Shown here in pieces: positions 42,509 through 51,267 of a stretch of DNA of 64,000 nucleotides (position 1 is the stretch's first letter; each line of letters opens with the position of its first letter). The position numbers and the translations under genes are program-made. The DNA comes from a virus. The stretch is taken from the IMG/VR virus record IMGVR_UViG_3300032240_002045, positions 33,994-97,993 of that record, one strand, 5' to 3'. The notes under the pieces were generated by a model. The model ran no database searches. It saw only the letters and a list, made by a program, of their open reading frames with translations, and was not told where the DNA came from.

Positions 42509-45500
42509 TTAGGCTTGAGCTTCAGACCAAGAAATACGGCCGAGTGCTTGAGCTGTACCAGTACCTACGTTGGTAACAACAATAGTTAATGTATCTGGAC
42601 CATCTGGGTAGATGTTTGTGTTGGAGTTAGTTCCTCCACCGCCAAGTGCAGCATTACCCAAATCGCGGACGTTAGAAAGGTCAATGCTAGAGGTACCTGT
42701 TACGAAGAAACCACCTGTTACTTCACCACCAGATATAGTTGTGTTACCTGCTGCATAGTCAGCAATCTGTGAAAGGGACGAGTTAACTCTACCTGCAACG
42801 TTACCCACCGCATTTGTCCATGCTGTAGATGAGCTCGGTACTCCATTAAGAATGGCCTGCACAAGGATGTTTGAGTTAGCGTTTGCAATCGATACGTCAA
42901 GTGATCGAAGAAGCAACTGCATGCGGTTGATAAGCTCTCGCTGTCCAAATGCGGCAGCAACACCATTATCTGCTGAAGGTGCTACACGGATTGAGAACAA
43001 GGCCTTTGTGCTTGCTCCCGTAAAGGTTCCGTTTCCAGAAACAGCGCCTGAGTTAACTACAGACAAAGTTACCGTTGTACCGGAGATTGCAGTAATGATT
43101 GCGTTAGTTCCAATACCTGTGCCTGTTACGACTTGACCTGGTGCTAAGTTACCCGCCGCTCCCACCGTGATTGTGCTTGCTCCAGAGCTACCAGTAATGG
43201 TTGTTACCTGACTACCCTGAGGAGCGATCAATGTCGGTGTGTTTTGGCCGTAAGTAAAGAGGAGCGACTTATCGTCATCGTAACGGCCATCCATAATTAC
43301 CGAAGTACCCCAGTGAGAGATAGATGGTGCAAATGAAGGGAACGCAAGTTCAACCGCGGTTGGGGCAGTTGCTGTGTATGAAAATGTCTGAGCTGATCCA
43401 AGACCCATTGGTGTCACAACAACTGTTGGATTAGCTGCTGTTACAGCCTGGCTTAGTTGCAAAGTTGATCCTGAGATGTTTGAGATAAACGCGCCTTCAG
43501 GCACGTTTGCGCCATAAACTTTTTGACCAATCTGCAAACCTGAAGTACTCGCTACAGTTGCAACGTTTGATCCTGAGCTAATTGTTAGAGACAAAGAGGT
43601 ATTACCAGCTTGACCACGAGTCAAACCTGTAAAGGTAGTTGCTGTTTTACCTGTGTAGTTAATAAACTCATATGCAGAGGCTGTACGAACAGCTACAGTT
43701 CCGGCTGTTGGGAATTTGCTTGTATCAGCTACTGTAATAGTTGTATCTGAAGAGTTAAGTGTTGCTGTTGTGTTTGTTACCGGAGGAGTTGTGTTTGTCT
43801 CATAGCGAGCAGGTAAGTTACCTGAACGCATGTAAGCCTCGGTATTAATATTGTTATTAATTGCACGGTGTACGTATACGATATTACCCTTAGGTCCACG
43901 CAGACCCCAACGTACGAAACCAGCTCCGTACCAAGTAAAGTCAATATAAAACATCTGCATCTTAGCTAAATCAATTGTGTAACCAGAAGGACCTGTGCCG
44001 TCCATCTTGTCCATATTCCACTGAGATTGCGGTGTGCGAAGTTCTTGAGTCTTAGAGATAACCACAAAGTTTGCGGTGGCCGCACGATATGAAGGGCTAA
44101 TAGTTAAAGAGGTATCTGAGGCAATATCGGTAATGCGATACGACTGACCGCGAAGAACAACAAAGTCTCCTACAGCAAGTTGTTTTGAAAAGTATGTTGG
44201 GAATGACGAGTTGGTCTGTGTAACAGTATTCGAACCGTTAGTTACAGAGACTTTACCTGAAAGCTGAGTAACAGAGTTACGACGAACCGCGTATAGCTGT
44301 TGACCGTCGTACTCAAAGAACAAGCCATTCTGCTGATCAAATAAACCTAGACGAGCTTGAGCGCCGTACCAACCAACAACCGATAGGTCATAGAGACCTG
44401 ATGCTGGAGATGCTGTAGGTACGCTTGTTGCTATGTAAGTAAATGTGTTGTAACCAGTTACGGAATCAACTGTAAATGTTCCGTTGTACGCGGGTTCGTT
44501 TGCACTTGAAACAAAAATAACTGTTCCTGGTTGAATATTGTGGCGTTCTTTTGTTTGAACAGTTACTGTTGTACCAGTGGATGTAAGTGAGTCAATAGCT
44601 GTGTACGGGCGAAGGATTGTTCCAGATGAGATCTGAACACCTTTACCTGATTGATAGCGGAAGTAACGTCGTGTTTGTCGGATAGCCTGCTCGTTGTTAG
44701 ATGCACCATTAGATGAGAAAAGAACTCCGCCGTCAAATGATCGGTGTAAGAATTGAGCCTGCGGAATTGGATAGATTGCAGCGCTTGAATATGTAAGTGT
44801 TCCTGATGGAGCGGGGTTTACATAGTAAGAAAAAGTAGTTGAGCTTGTAATTGTTGAAACATACCAAGAACCTGTTGGGGGGTTTGAACCAGATGTGGTT
44901 ACGCCCACAACTGCAATTTCGTTACCCAAAGATAATCCGTGAGGTACTGATGTTGTAACGGATACGATATTACCGCTGTAAGACATGCTAGCGGGAGCGC
45001 TACCAATTTGCGCATTTGCGTACAAAGTACCATTGTAAATAGCTGTTTTATTTGGGTCTAGGATATCTGTAATTGTTGTGCTATTTACGGAACGTGAAGT
45101 ATAAGTAAAAGTAGTTGATGTTGGAACGGTTTCAATAATATAGTTACCGTTTGCCAAAGATAGATAGGTATCTTGAACAACAATTGCGGTACCAACCGCA
45201 AGACCATGGGCCGCACTTGTTGTGACAGTTACTAAACGTGCGCCATTAGCCAAACTGATAGCGGTAATGTTTGGGATAGGTGCGTATGATTGATAAGCAA
45301 AAGCGCGGTTATTAACCATTCCTAGGTTTTCCCATTTAGAGATCTGGGTACCATATTCAAAGTCTGTATCGATAAGGGCTTGTGGCTGTGTCACACGAAG
45401 CTTGTTAGTCGGATCTAGCTGAGTTTCTCCAGGTTCAAATGTTTCATTGTAATCATCAAAAGTAATTTGAATCTTGTCTGTGGAAGCCATTGTTGTTGTG

Positions 45501-45718
45501 TTGTAGGCAAGAACAATACTTGTAGTTTCAGTAGCTCCCTGAGACAAAGTATAGCTAGTTGCAGACAAGCTAGGGTCAGAAAAGTTGTAAATGACCTTGT
45601 TCTTAGTTACGTTGGTGATTAGGAGCAGGCGCTCGCGTTGAATTAGCTTTGGGATAACAAGTGTTCGAGTAGCTGGCGTGAATGTATACGCGGTCTCAAC
45701 AACAACTTTTCTTGCCAT
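42509..45718 (-). CDS. Very large virion protein, baseplate/fibre hub candidate
   Basis: The product is 1069 residues. It repeatedly uses the pattern ...VTTSAAHGLAVGTAIVVQDT...TFTYTSR, near residues 165-210, 245-290 and 375-425, a beta repeat. A conserved-looking centre (MQMFYIDFTWYGAGFVRWGL, YVHRAINNNINTEAYMRSGN) and C-terminal helices (AAFGQRELINRMQLLLRSLD) follow. This resembles large wedge/fibre-attachment proteins of aquatic myophages. Exact role unknown. Confidence 0.75.
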   Translation of the reverse strand: MARKVVVETAYTFTPATRTLVIPKLIQRERLLLITNVTKNKVIYNFSDPSLSATSYTLSQGATETTSIVLAYNTTTMASTDKIQITFDDYNETFEPGETQLDPTNKLRVTQPQALIDTDFEYGTQISKWENLGMVNNRAFAYQSYAPIPNITAISLANGARLVTVTTSAAHGLAVGTAIVVQDTYLSLANGNYIIETVPTSTTFTYTSRSVNSTTITDILDPNKTAIYNGTLYANAQIGSAPASMSYSGNIVSVTTSVPHGLSLGNEIAVVGVTTSGSNPPTGSWYVSTITSSTTFSYYVNPAPSGTLTYSSAAIYPIPQAQFLHRSFDGGVLFSSNGASNNEQAIRQTRRYFRYQSGKGVQISSGTILRPYTAIDSLTSTGTTVTVQTKERHNIQPGTVIFVSSANEPAYNGTFTVDSVTGYNTFTYIATSVPTASPASGLYDLSVVGWYGAQARLGLFDQQNGLFFEYDGQQLYAVRRNSVTQLSGKVSVTNGSNTVTQTNSSFPTYFSKQLAVGDFVVLRGQSYRITDIASDTSLTISPSYRAATANFVVISKTQELRTPQSQWNMDKMDGTGPSGYTIDLAKMQMFYIDFTWYGAGFVRWGLRGPKGNIVYVHRAINNNINTEAYMRSGNLPARYETNTTPPVTNTTATLNSSDTTITVADTSKFPTAGTVAVRTASAYEFINYTGKTATTFTGLTRGQAGNTSLSLTISSGSNVATVASTSGLQIGQKVYGANVPEGAFISNISGSTLQLSQAVTAANPTVVVTPMGLGSAQTFSYTATAPTAVELAFPSFAPSISHWGTSVIMDGRYDDDKSLLFTYGQNTPTLIAPQGSQVTTITGSSGASTITVGAAGNLAPGQVVTGTGIGTNAIITAISGTTVTLSVVNSGAVSGNGTFTGASTKALFSIRVAPSADNGVAAAFGQRELINRMQLLLRSLDVSIANANSNILVQAILNGVPSSSTAWTNAVGNVAGRVNSSLSQIADYAAGNTTISGGEVTGGFFVTGTSSIDLSNVRDLGNAALGGGGTNSNTNIYPDGPDTLTIVVTNVGTGTAQALGRISWSEAQA

Positions 45719-45721
45719 TTA

Positions 45722-46552
45722 TTACGCTCCTAATAAGATATCTGTGGCTAGGAATGGATAATTTGTAGTCTTAGTGTTATTGACCGGTCCCGCCATAACA
45801 CGTGCATCAAATGTTGACCCAGCTGGGGGAACTTCAGAAAAAGCTAAATAGCCGTCTGCGTCCACCATAAAGCCGTCCCGAGATAAATCTGATTGCCAGA
45901 CATATTCAGGAAAACTTACTGTTTGAATAATACCATTGACACTCAATAAAATCCGCAAAGGGTTGGAAATTGTTAGCGGAGTTCCTTGGTATGTGGGGAT
46001 AAAGCGACTTTCAATACCGTCAAATTGATAGCGCAGTGTGTCAATTGGGGTAATGTCATGTTCAGCCCAGTTAACGCCTGTAGGTTGGGTTGAATCCGCG
46101 ACAAGAATTGAATTGTCAGGGCCAACAGATTGAATGCCTGTTGAGCTATAGGCGGTACCTACTACTAAATCACCTTTGGCAATGATCTCTGTCTTCTTGA
46201 CAGAGTCTTGCATTTGGAAGGCGCTGAAACTTACAACCTCAATAACATCCGATACAGCCAAGGCTGAAAGGAAGGTAATTGAGGTTCCATTAGCTGCGGT
46301 GTAGTCAGTTCCGCGGACTAACAAGGATCCGTTAAGGAAGACCTGTTCTGAGCCTACGCGGTAGGAAAGAGCGACCCCCGCGTCAGAGTTACCTGTTGCG
46401 GTGGTCTGTCCCGCGGTGGCGGTTTTAATCCATTGAACGGTATCTGCGCCACCGAGAACAGAGTTCCAGGTAGTTCCATCCCAAGTCCACTGACGGCCGC
46501 CAGCGTAGATGCTGTTGCCAATTACAGGGGAGAGTGGGAAGTTAATTGCCAT
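45722..46552 (-). CDS. Fibre/collar-type virion protein
   Basis: The product is 276 residues. It begins with a NSIYAGGRQWTWDGTTWNSV collar repeat and has the EQVFLNGSLLVRGTDYTAAN, VSDVIEVV and KGDLVVGTA module shared with the 38857-40341 fibre. The C-terminus is a separate beta domain. No strong ribosome site precedes the ATG. It is probably a tail-fibre attachment protein. Confidence 0.75.
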   Translation of the reverse strand: MAINFPLSPVIGNSIYAGGRQWTWDGTTWNSVLGGADTVQWIKTATAGQTTATGNSDAGVALSYRVGSEQVFLNGSLLVRGTDYTAANGTSITFLSALAVSDVIEVVSFSAFQMQDSVKKTEIIAKGDLVVGTAYSSTGIQSVGPDNSILVADSTQPTGVNWAEHDITPIDTLRYQFDGIESRFIPTYQGTPLTISNPLRILLSVNGIIQTVSFPEYVWQSDLSRDGFMVDADGYLAFSEVPPAGSTFDARVMAGPVNNTKTTNYPFLATDILLGA

Positions 46553-46557
46553 AAGTA

Positions 46558-46791
46558 CTAGCCTACTAGAGCTGCGACCTCATCGGCTGTTAAACCGAGC
46601 TTAGCTAGCTTTGCTTCAGCAGATGCTTTTGCTTCAGCTTTAGCTGCTGCCTCTGCGTCTGCTGCAGCTTGCTGCTCAGCAATTTGTTCAGCCATCTCAG
46701 CTTGTGCTGCGATTTCTGCGGGGGTCATATCACGAGTAGTCTCGATACCTGTAGAGCAATCGATCTCTGTGATCTTAGGTGTGTCTGTCAT
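46558..46791 (-). CDS. Small Ala/Glu-rich coiled-coil protein
   Basis: The product is 77 residues. After TGIETTRDMTPAEIAAQAEM comes a long Ala/Glu/Gln/Lys helix (residues 27-62), almost certainly coiled coil, and a final LGLTADEVAALVG. Comparable small acidic helix proteins accompany tail fibres as assembly factors. AAGGAGATAAA precedes the ATG. Confidence 0.68.
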   Translation of the reverse strand: MTDTPKITEIDCSTGIETTRDMTPAEIAAQAEMAEQIAEQQAAADAEAAAKAEAKASAEAKLAKLGLTADEVAALVG

Positions 46792-46803
46792 TTTATCTCC
46801 TTG

Positions 46804-47307
46804 TTATGTATTTTTGATGCCGTAAAGGGTAAGACTTGAATAATCCATAAAACCATTTCCGCTCAAAGTAATTGAGGTAATAGCTGCGGTGTTAGCCCAA
46901 TAGCCAGACCGCATACCCATGTAATGGCTTGTACTGTTGTTCTCCACAGCATGGTCTGCGTAAACGGATTTAAAATTTGAGGTAGCGTAGTTTGGTATAT
47001 AGATTCTTAAATATCCAAAACTGTTTGCAGTTGCAGCACCGTTTCCGGTGATCTCTCCAATATAAAAGAATGAGGTATTAGTCCAAGTATCTGAATATGC
47101 TTGTGTTGATCGAACCATGTAGTATCCAGCGGATGAACCATTAAAGGTCAATAATACGTTATCGTAAAAACCGCTACCGTTCATACGCACAGAGCACTCT
47201 AGAACAAGGTCTGTATACGTTTGAGGAATGCTATTAAATGACTGGTTTGCTGGTTGAGTGTTTCCAGTTACAGTAAGAGATTGAATTTTTGTGTATGTAT
47301 TTGGCAT
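46804..47307 (-). CDS. IPQTYTDL-module tail protein 1
   Basis: The product is 167 residues made of one module: it opens QSFNSIPQTYTDLVLECSVR and closes ITSITLSGNG...SLTLYGI. The same opening and closing strands occur in the four genes that follow upstream (to 50219). The middle segments differ, including the YYMVRSTQAY and KSVYADHAVENNST parts. It looks like a beta-sandwich adhesin unit on the tail. It is coupled by TAATG to its neighbour. Confidence 0.72.
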   Translation of the reverse strand: MPNTYTKIQSLTVTGNTQPANQSFNSIPQTYTDLVLECSVRMNGSGFYDNVLLTFNGSSAGYYMVRSTQAYSDTWTNTSFFYIGEITGNGAATANSFGYLRIYIPNYATSNFKSVYADHAVENNSTSHYMGMRSGYWANTAAITSITLSGNGFMDYSSLTLYGIKNT

Positions 47308-47822
47308 TATGCTGCTGTCACCCCATATAGCGTAAAGGTAGAACCAGCAGCTAAGTTTCCACCGTTTGCTGTTTGAACCGTGATTGAAGTTATTGCTGCG
47401 GTAGTCGCTATGGTGCTAATTTGAATTTGTACAGCAAACCCTGTCGCACCAATTGGGTAAGCGCATCGACAAAACACCTGCTTGTTTCCAGAGGTGCTGG
47501 TGTAGTTGAAAAAGTTATACTCTTCCATAGACCAGATGTTAGCGTTGCTTGTTCCAGGTATATACCCACCACGTAAAGAAATTTCCGCGGTAGCCGCTCC
47601 CGCAGCGTTTCCAGACCCCGTTCCTTGAAGATAAATCTTGCTGTATCCGCTTGAAACACCGTTTGCTCGAATCGCGGTTATGTCAGATCCGTTTGTAACA
47701 CGGGCGGACTGAATTAAAACTAAGTCTGTGTAAGTCTGAGGTATGGATGAGAATGTCACAATACCTACAGCGCTTCCTGGAGTTTGAGTTGCTATAGGGG
47801 TATAGGTTGTTTGAGCTGGCAT
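47307..47822 (-). CDS. IPQTYTDL-module tail protein 2
   Basis: The product is 171 residues, one module: VTFSSIPQTYTDLVLIQSAR at the start and ITSITVQTANGG...TFTLYGV at the end. AGGAGGGAC precedes the ATG. It is the closest relative of the 46804-47307 product in the window, and differs most in the middle, as expected of receptor-binding surfaces. Confidence 0.72.
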   Translation of the reverse strand: MPAQTTYTPIATQTPGSAVGIVTFSSIPQTYTDLVLIQSARVTNGSDITAIRANGVSSGYSKIYLQGTGSGNAAGAATAEISLRGGYIPGTSNANIWSMEEYNFFNYTSTSGNKQVFCRCAYPIGATGFAVQIQISTIATTAAITSITVQTANGGNLAAGSTFTLYGVTAA

Positions 47823-47831
47823 GTGTCCCTC

Positions 47832-49127
47832 CTACGCAATTCCATAAAGAGCTATTTGAGTAAAGTTTCCAATGTTTTGGGTTCTAGCAGTAAAAGTTAT
47901 GGAGGTAATAGGAGATAGCGACATCCACATACCAGAAGTAAATTGAACAGTACCAGTACCTACAAAATCAAATCCGTACAGCTGAAATACTGTTTTGTTC
48001 TTAGTAATTGCGGAGTAATCTTGTATTTTTAAAATAGAAACTCCAGACTGGTTTCCAGAGTTCAATGTTGCTAACACTGCGTCTGGATAGTTGCTTCGTC
48101 CAGTAGATGTGGCAGATGTTCCAGGTCCAGAAGCTGTTCCATAAAATTGGTGGAAGGTGTAGTTATTTCCAGCATCATTGTTAAAATTCATATCAATTTG
48201 AGTGGATGTACCTGTTCCAGATCGAGCAATACATCTTAACTCTAGGTGCTTATATTGTTGAGGGATGTTGTTAAATGTAAAGGTTGTAGCAGTCCCAGAG
48301 GTCACTGTGTAGGTAGCAATACTTGCATAGCTATTGAATGTTGTAATAGAGGAAGAGTTTGCCGATGCGGAAGTTCCTCTGTCATTTACACTAGATACTT
48401 GATACACATAAGAGGTGTCTACCGCTGTTGGTATAACAATAGGGCTAGAAGCTCCATATGTAGTGGACCCAGCTGGGACTGAAGTAACCGCGTAAGAAGA
48501 AGATTGATCGTTCGTTGCGGGAATAAACGCTACAGAAACAAAACCTGCTTGGTCAGTTACTGAACCAATTGTTGGTGCTACGGGAGTGCCTCCAGCGTAT
48601 TTTTGCCCAATACCGTAGATAGTAATCGTTGTATTAGGTGCCAGATTTGTCACTGTTGTAAATTTAATAGAGGTGATTGGGCGTGTATCCCTATAAAGAC
48701 CGGCTGTAAGCATCATGTAAATTGCCGCACCGTTTGTTTCCGCTCCACCACTTCCATAAGTAGATTTAAACAAGCCACTGCTGTAATTTGATATGTAAAT
48801 ATCCGTACTACCAAAAGTGTTGGCTGTTTGAACATTTGTAGAAAGGTAACCCGCTCTTACATAAGCAGCTCCTATGTCTCTGTAAGAAGCTGTTGATGAC
48901 CCGTCTCCGTACATAACGGTATTTGAGTATTGAAGCGCTCCGGGGTACGGATCATTGTTAAAAGTTACCTGTACGCCTTGCCCATTTGGGTTTGTAGCAC
49001 TAGCTTCTCTTGCGGAAATTAAAACGTATAGGTCGGTGTATCCCTGAGGTATATTATTAAATACAATTGAAGAAGCTCCGCCAGCTCCAACTGTTTGCGT
49101 GTAAATTGGTTGCATGAATACTGACAT
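47832..49127 (-). CDS. IPQ-module tail protein 3, two modules with Fn3-like linker
   Basis: The product is 431 residues starting MSVFMQPIYTQTV, placed just after the preceding stop. It has one module at the N-terminus (IVFNNIPQGYTDLYVLISAR...ITSIKFTTVT...ITIYGIG), a Fn3-like linker (TPVAPTIGSVTDQAGFVSVA to about 290), and a second module at the C-terminus (FTFNNIPQQYKHLELRCIAR...IALYGIA). It is a fusion/duplication of the unit found singly in its neighbours. Confidence 0.72.
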   Translation of the reverse strand: MSVFMQPIYTQTVGAGGASSIVFNNIPQGYTDLYVLISAREASATNPNGQGVQVTFNNDPYPGALQYSNTVMYGDGSSTASYRDIGAAYVRAGYLSTNVQTANTFGSTDIYISNYSSGLFKSTYGSGGAETNGAAIYMMLTAGLYRDTRPITSIKFTTVTNLAPNTTITIYGIGQKYAGGTPVAPTIGSVTDQAGFVSVAFIPATNDQSSSYAVTSVPAGSTTYGASSPIVIPTAVDTSYVYQVSSVNDRGTSASANSSSITTFNSYASIATYTVTSGTATTFTFNNIPQQYKHLELRCIARSGTGTSTQIDMNFNNDAGNNYTFHQFYGTASGPGTSATSTGRSNYPDAVLATLNSGNQSGVSILKIQDYSAITKNKTVFQLYGFDFVGTGTVQFTSGMWMSLSPITSITFTARTQNIGNFTQIALYGIA

Positions 49128-49128
49128 G

Positions 49129-49671
49129 TTATGAACCCGCCATTGTTGAGTTTGAAATACCGTAAAGGTCAAAACGGGAATTTTGTTTAAATGTATTTCC
49201 TGCGATTGGTGTTAAATCTATTCTTGAAATAGCAGATGTGCTTAACCAAACACTGGTCGCTAAACCTGTTTCACCGCTTCCATTGTTGTCAAATCCGCCT
49301 ATATTTTTTGTTGTTTTGTTTTTGTTTGTCATTGTGTAATCTAAAATATCTACAAGACTTGCTCCAAAACCATTATTTGCGGCAGATGTGTATAGAAATC
49401 TTTGAACAGATACATAGTTATAAGAGCCTGCGCCAAACCCTCCAGAAGCAATTGTAGAACCGTTACCCAGCATTTCATGCCGTGTATAATTAGCCCCGGT
49501 ATCCGAATTAAAATTCATAAAAATTTGACCAGGTCCTCCGGCGTCCGCATAGGAGCACTGTGCGCTTACGCGTAAATGTAAATGCGAAAACGTTTGCGGA
49601 ATACTTGAGAAAGTAACTAAAGATACTCCACCAACCGGTACCAAATAACTTGCAATAGGGTACATACTCAT
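49129..49671 (-). CDS. IPQ-module tail protein 4
   Basis: The product is 180 residues with one module: VTFSSIPQTFSHLHLRVSAQ to ISRIDLTPIAG...FDLYGIS. The start overlaps the upstream stop by 4 bases. The Tyr/Asp of the opening block are replaced by Phe/His (TFSHL), so this copy is diverged. Receptor binding is inferred. Confidence 0.7.
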   Translation of the reverse strand: MSMYPIASYLVPVGGVSLVTFSSIPQTFSHLHLRVSAQCSYADAGGPGQIFMNFNSDTGANYTRHEMLGNGSTIASGGFGAGSYNYVSVQRFLYTSAANNGFGASLVDILDYTMTNKNKTTKNIGGFDNNGSGETGLATSVWLSTSAISRIDLTPIAGNTFKQNSRFDLYGISNSTMAGS

Positions 49672-50219
49672 TGACCAATTCTCCTAACTCCGTATAAATT
49701 AAGTTGAATTGATTGTGTAAGACTGTTTCCGCCAGGGAATAGCATGTCAATTTGGCTTACTGCAGCTGTAGACCTCCAAAGAAAAGTGTTTAACTCTACA
49801 TAACCTGAGTCAATTCCATTGTTAGCAACTTTAAGAATTCCTGTTTTATGGGTAGAAGTATTTGCATAATTTATGATATGCATTTGAAAGGTTGAAGGTA
49901 ATCCTGGTTTTAAGTCAGGAGCGCTTCCAGAAATAATAGTGTTGTTACTGCTTCTACCGCTCGTGTTAGTGCCAGTACCTAAAGAAGATAATGCTGTATT
50001 GCTATAGTTACTTCCACCATCACCGTTTACACGGAACCACCAAGAAGTAGCCGTATACGCCCCACCAACAAGAACCGTACCTGTTAAAAATAAATCTTGA
50101 TAAATCCCAGGAATAGATGTTAAAGAGGTATTACTGCTTCCTGGAGGAAGAGTAACGGATGCAATAGGCACAACGGCACCTTGAGGTGCGCCCGCTGCTG
50201 AGGCTGCAAGAATTGGCAT
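49668..50219 (-). CDS. IPQ-module tail protein 5 (most diverged)
   Basis: The product is 183 residues. The opening block is TSLTSIPGIYQDLFLTGTVL and the closing one VSQIDMLFPGG...LNLYGV. Only the short IP..Y.DL and LYG(V/I) anchors remain, so homology is likely but weaker. AGGGGTAAC precedes the ATG. Confidence 0.66.
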   Translation of the reverse strand: MPILAASAAGAPQGAVVPIASVTLPPGSSNTSLTSIPGIYQDLFLTGTVLVGGAYTATSWWFRVNGDGGSNYSNTALSSLGTGTNTSGRSSNNTIISGSAPDLKPGLPSTFQMHIINYANTSTHKTGILKVANNGIDSGYVELNTFLWRSTAAVSQIDMLFPGGNSLTQSIQLNLYGVRRIGQ

Positions 50220-50228
50220 TGTTACCCC

Positions 50229-50849
50229 TTACGCAGTCAAGTCGCCGACTAGAACCCACAGATCACTTGAACGCTTAATCAATGTTGCAAAAGACCATTG
50301 AGCACGAAGCTTTAGCCCTGGGTTAGCGTTAGCGGTAACACCACCAGCTACAGTAAATGATACTTGACCTGCAGATGTTTGAAGCACGTTAATCTGTGTT
50401 CCCACAGCTAACGGCACTGATGCGTTTGTTGGAATAGTTACTACGCAACCACCTGAGTTGCTCAACTCTACAATCTTACCTGCATCTGTTTGAGCTAGTG
50501 TGTATGTAGATCCGCCCTGTGCATTTGTTCCAATATTATAAACAACGTTACCGGTTACGTTAATGCTTCCAGCTTGTATAGCGCCTGTAACTCCAAGAGC
50601 GCCTAGTGTTCCAAGAGTTGTAAGTGATGAGCTAGTTACAGTTCCAGCAAGTGTTGTTCCCGTTAACTGTGAGGCGTCAAATGCACCAATTACATAGTTA
50701 AGGCCTGTCCATGCTGTAGATCCGTTACCAATTTTGCCTTTGTTTGTGTCAGATTCATAGCCAAATTCACCAGCTGCCAAAATAGGGTTTGCAGAAGTCC
50801 ACTGGGCTGCGGTACCGCGTCTAAACTGAAACTGCGTCTGTACGGCCAT
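50229..50849 (-). CDS. Fibre protein with Mtd-type N-terminal domain
   Basis: The product is 206 residues. The first 50 (FQFRRGTAAQWTSANPILAA, GEFGYESDTNKGKIGNGSTA, WTGLNY) match the N-terminal attachment domain seen in major-tropism-determinant-like and other fibre proteins, which docks the protein on the baseplate. A beta-rich body follows (PTNASVPLAVGTQINVLQTS). There is no C-type lectin region and no nearby reverse transcriptase, so no diversity-generating element. Confidence 0.8.
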   Translation of the reverse strand: MAVQTQFQFRRGTAAQWTSANPILAAGEFGYESDTNKGKIGNGSTAWTGLNYVIGAFDASQLTGTTLAGTVTSSSLTTLGTLGALGVTGAIQAGSINVTGNVVYNIGTNAQGGSTYTLAQTDAGKIVELSNSGGCVVTIPTNASVPLAVGTQINVLQTSAGQVSFTVAGGVTANANPGLKLRAQWSFATLIKRSSDLWVLVGDLTA

Positions 50850-51253
50850 TAAGGTGTTCCTCCGGAGATCGTTGTTGCGTAGTACGTTGTGAACGGCGTA
50901 CCACCATTATAGGGGGCAATGCTGTCGTATGTTCCGCCATCTACTTCTAAAATTGCACTATTTCCACCACCGCCACCAGCTACTTCTAGCCAGTAGGTGC
51001 TGTAATAAACAAATAATTGACCCGTAAGTGAATCAAACCAAAGAGATCCATTTATAACAGCCGCTCCGGTAGGAGGAGTTTCTGAAACAGAAACGCCGCC
51101 ACCACTTCCGCTACCCGCAACTACCCAAGCAGTTCCTGTATAAACTTTAATAAGGTTGATAGAGGTATTGAAATACATGTCACCAGCTGAAGCAGACCCC
51201 GGGTCAGTAGCCTGTTGAACTAAGTTTAGGGGGGTTAAAAATTTCATTGACAC
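50849..51253 (-). CDS. Small collar-repeat virion protein
   Basis: The product is 134 residues with a GTG start after GGGGG. It contains SAGDMYFNTSINLIKVYTGT and a second NGSLWFDSLTGQLFVYYSTY, two copies of the W/Y-x-F-x-T/S collar repeat also found in the neighbouring 51268-52776 and 40535-42496 proteins. Gly-rich linkers join them. Probably a fibre connector. Confidence 0.68.
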   Translation of the reverse strand: MSMKFLTPLNLVQQATDPGSASAGDMYFNTSINLIKVYTGTAWVVAGSGSGGGVSVSETPPTGAAVINGSLWFDSLTGQLFVYYSTYWLEVAGGGGGNSAILEVDGGTYDSIAPYNGGTPFTTYYATTISGGTP

Positions 51254-51267
51254 TTAGGTCCCCCTTA

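Noticed and set aside
42107-42589. 160-codon plus-strand frame opposite fibre genes
   Set aside because: The Cys/Ser/Tyr-rich product is typical of antisense translation of Thr/Val-rich fibre DNA; it crosses two real genes.
50229-50849. Diversity-generating retroelement suggested by the Mtd-like N-terminal domain
   Set aside because: No reverse transcriptase, template repeat or C-type lectin variable region is present in the window.
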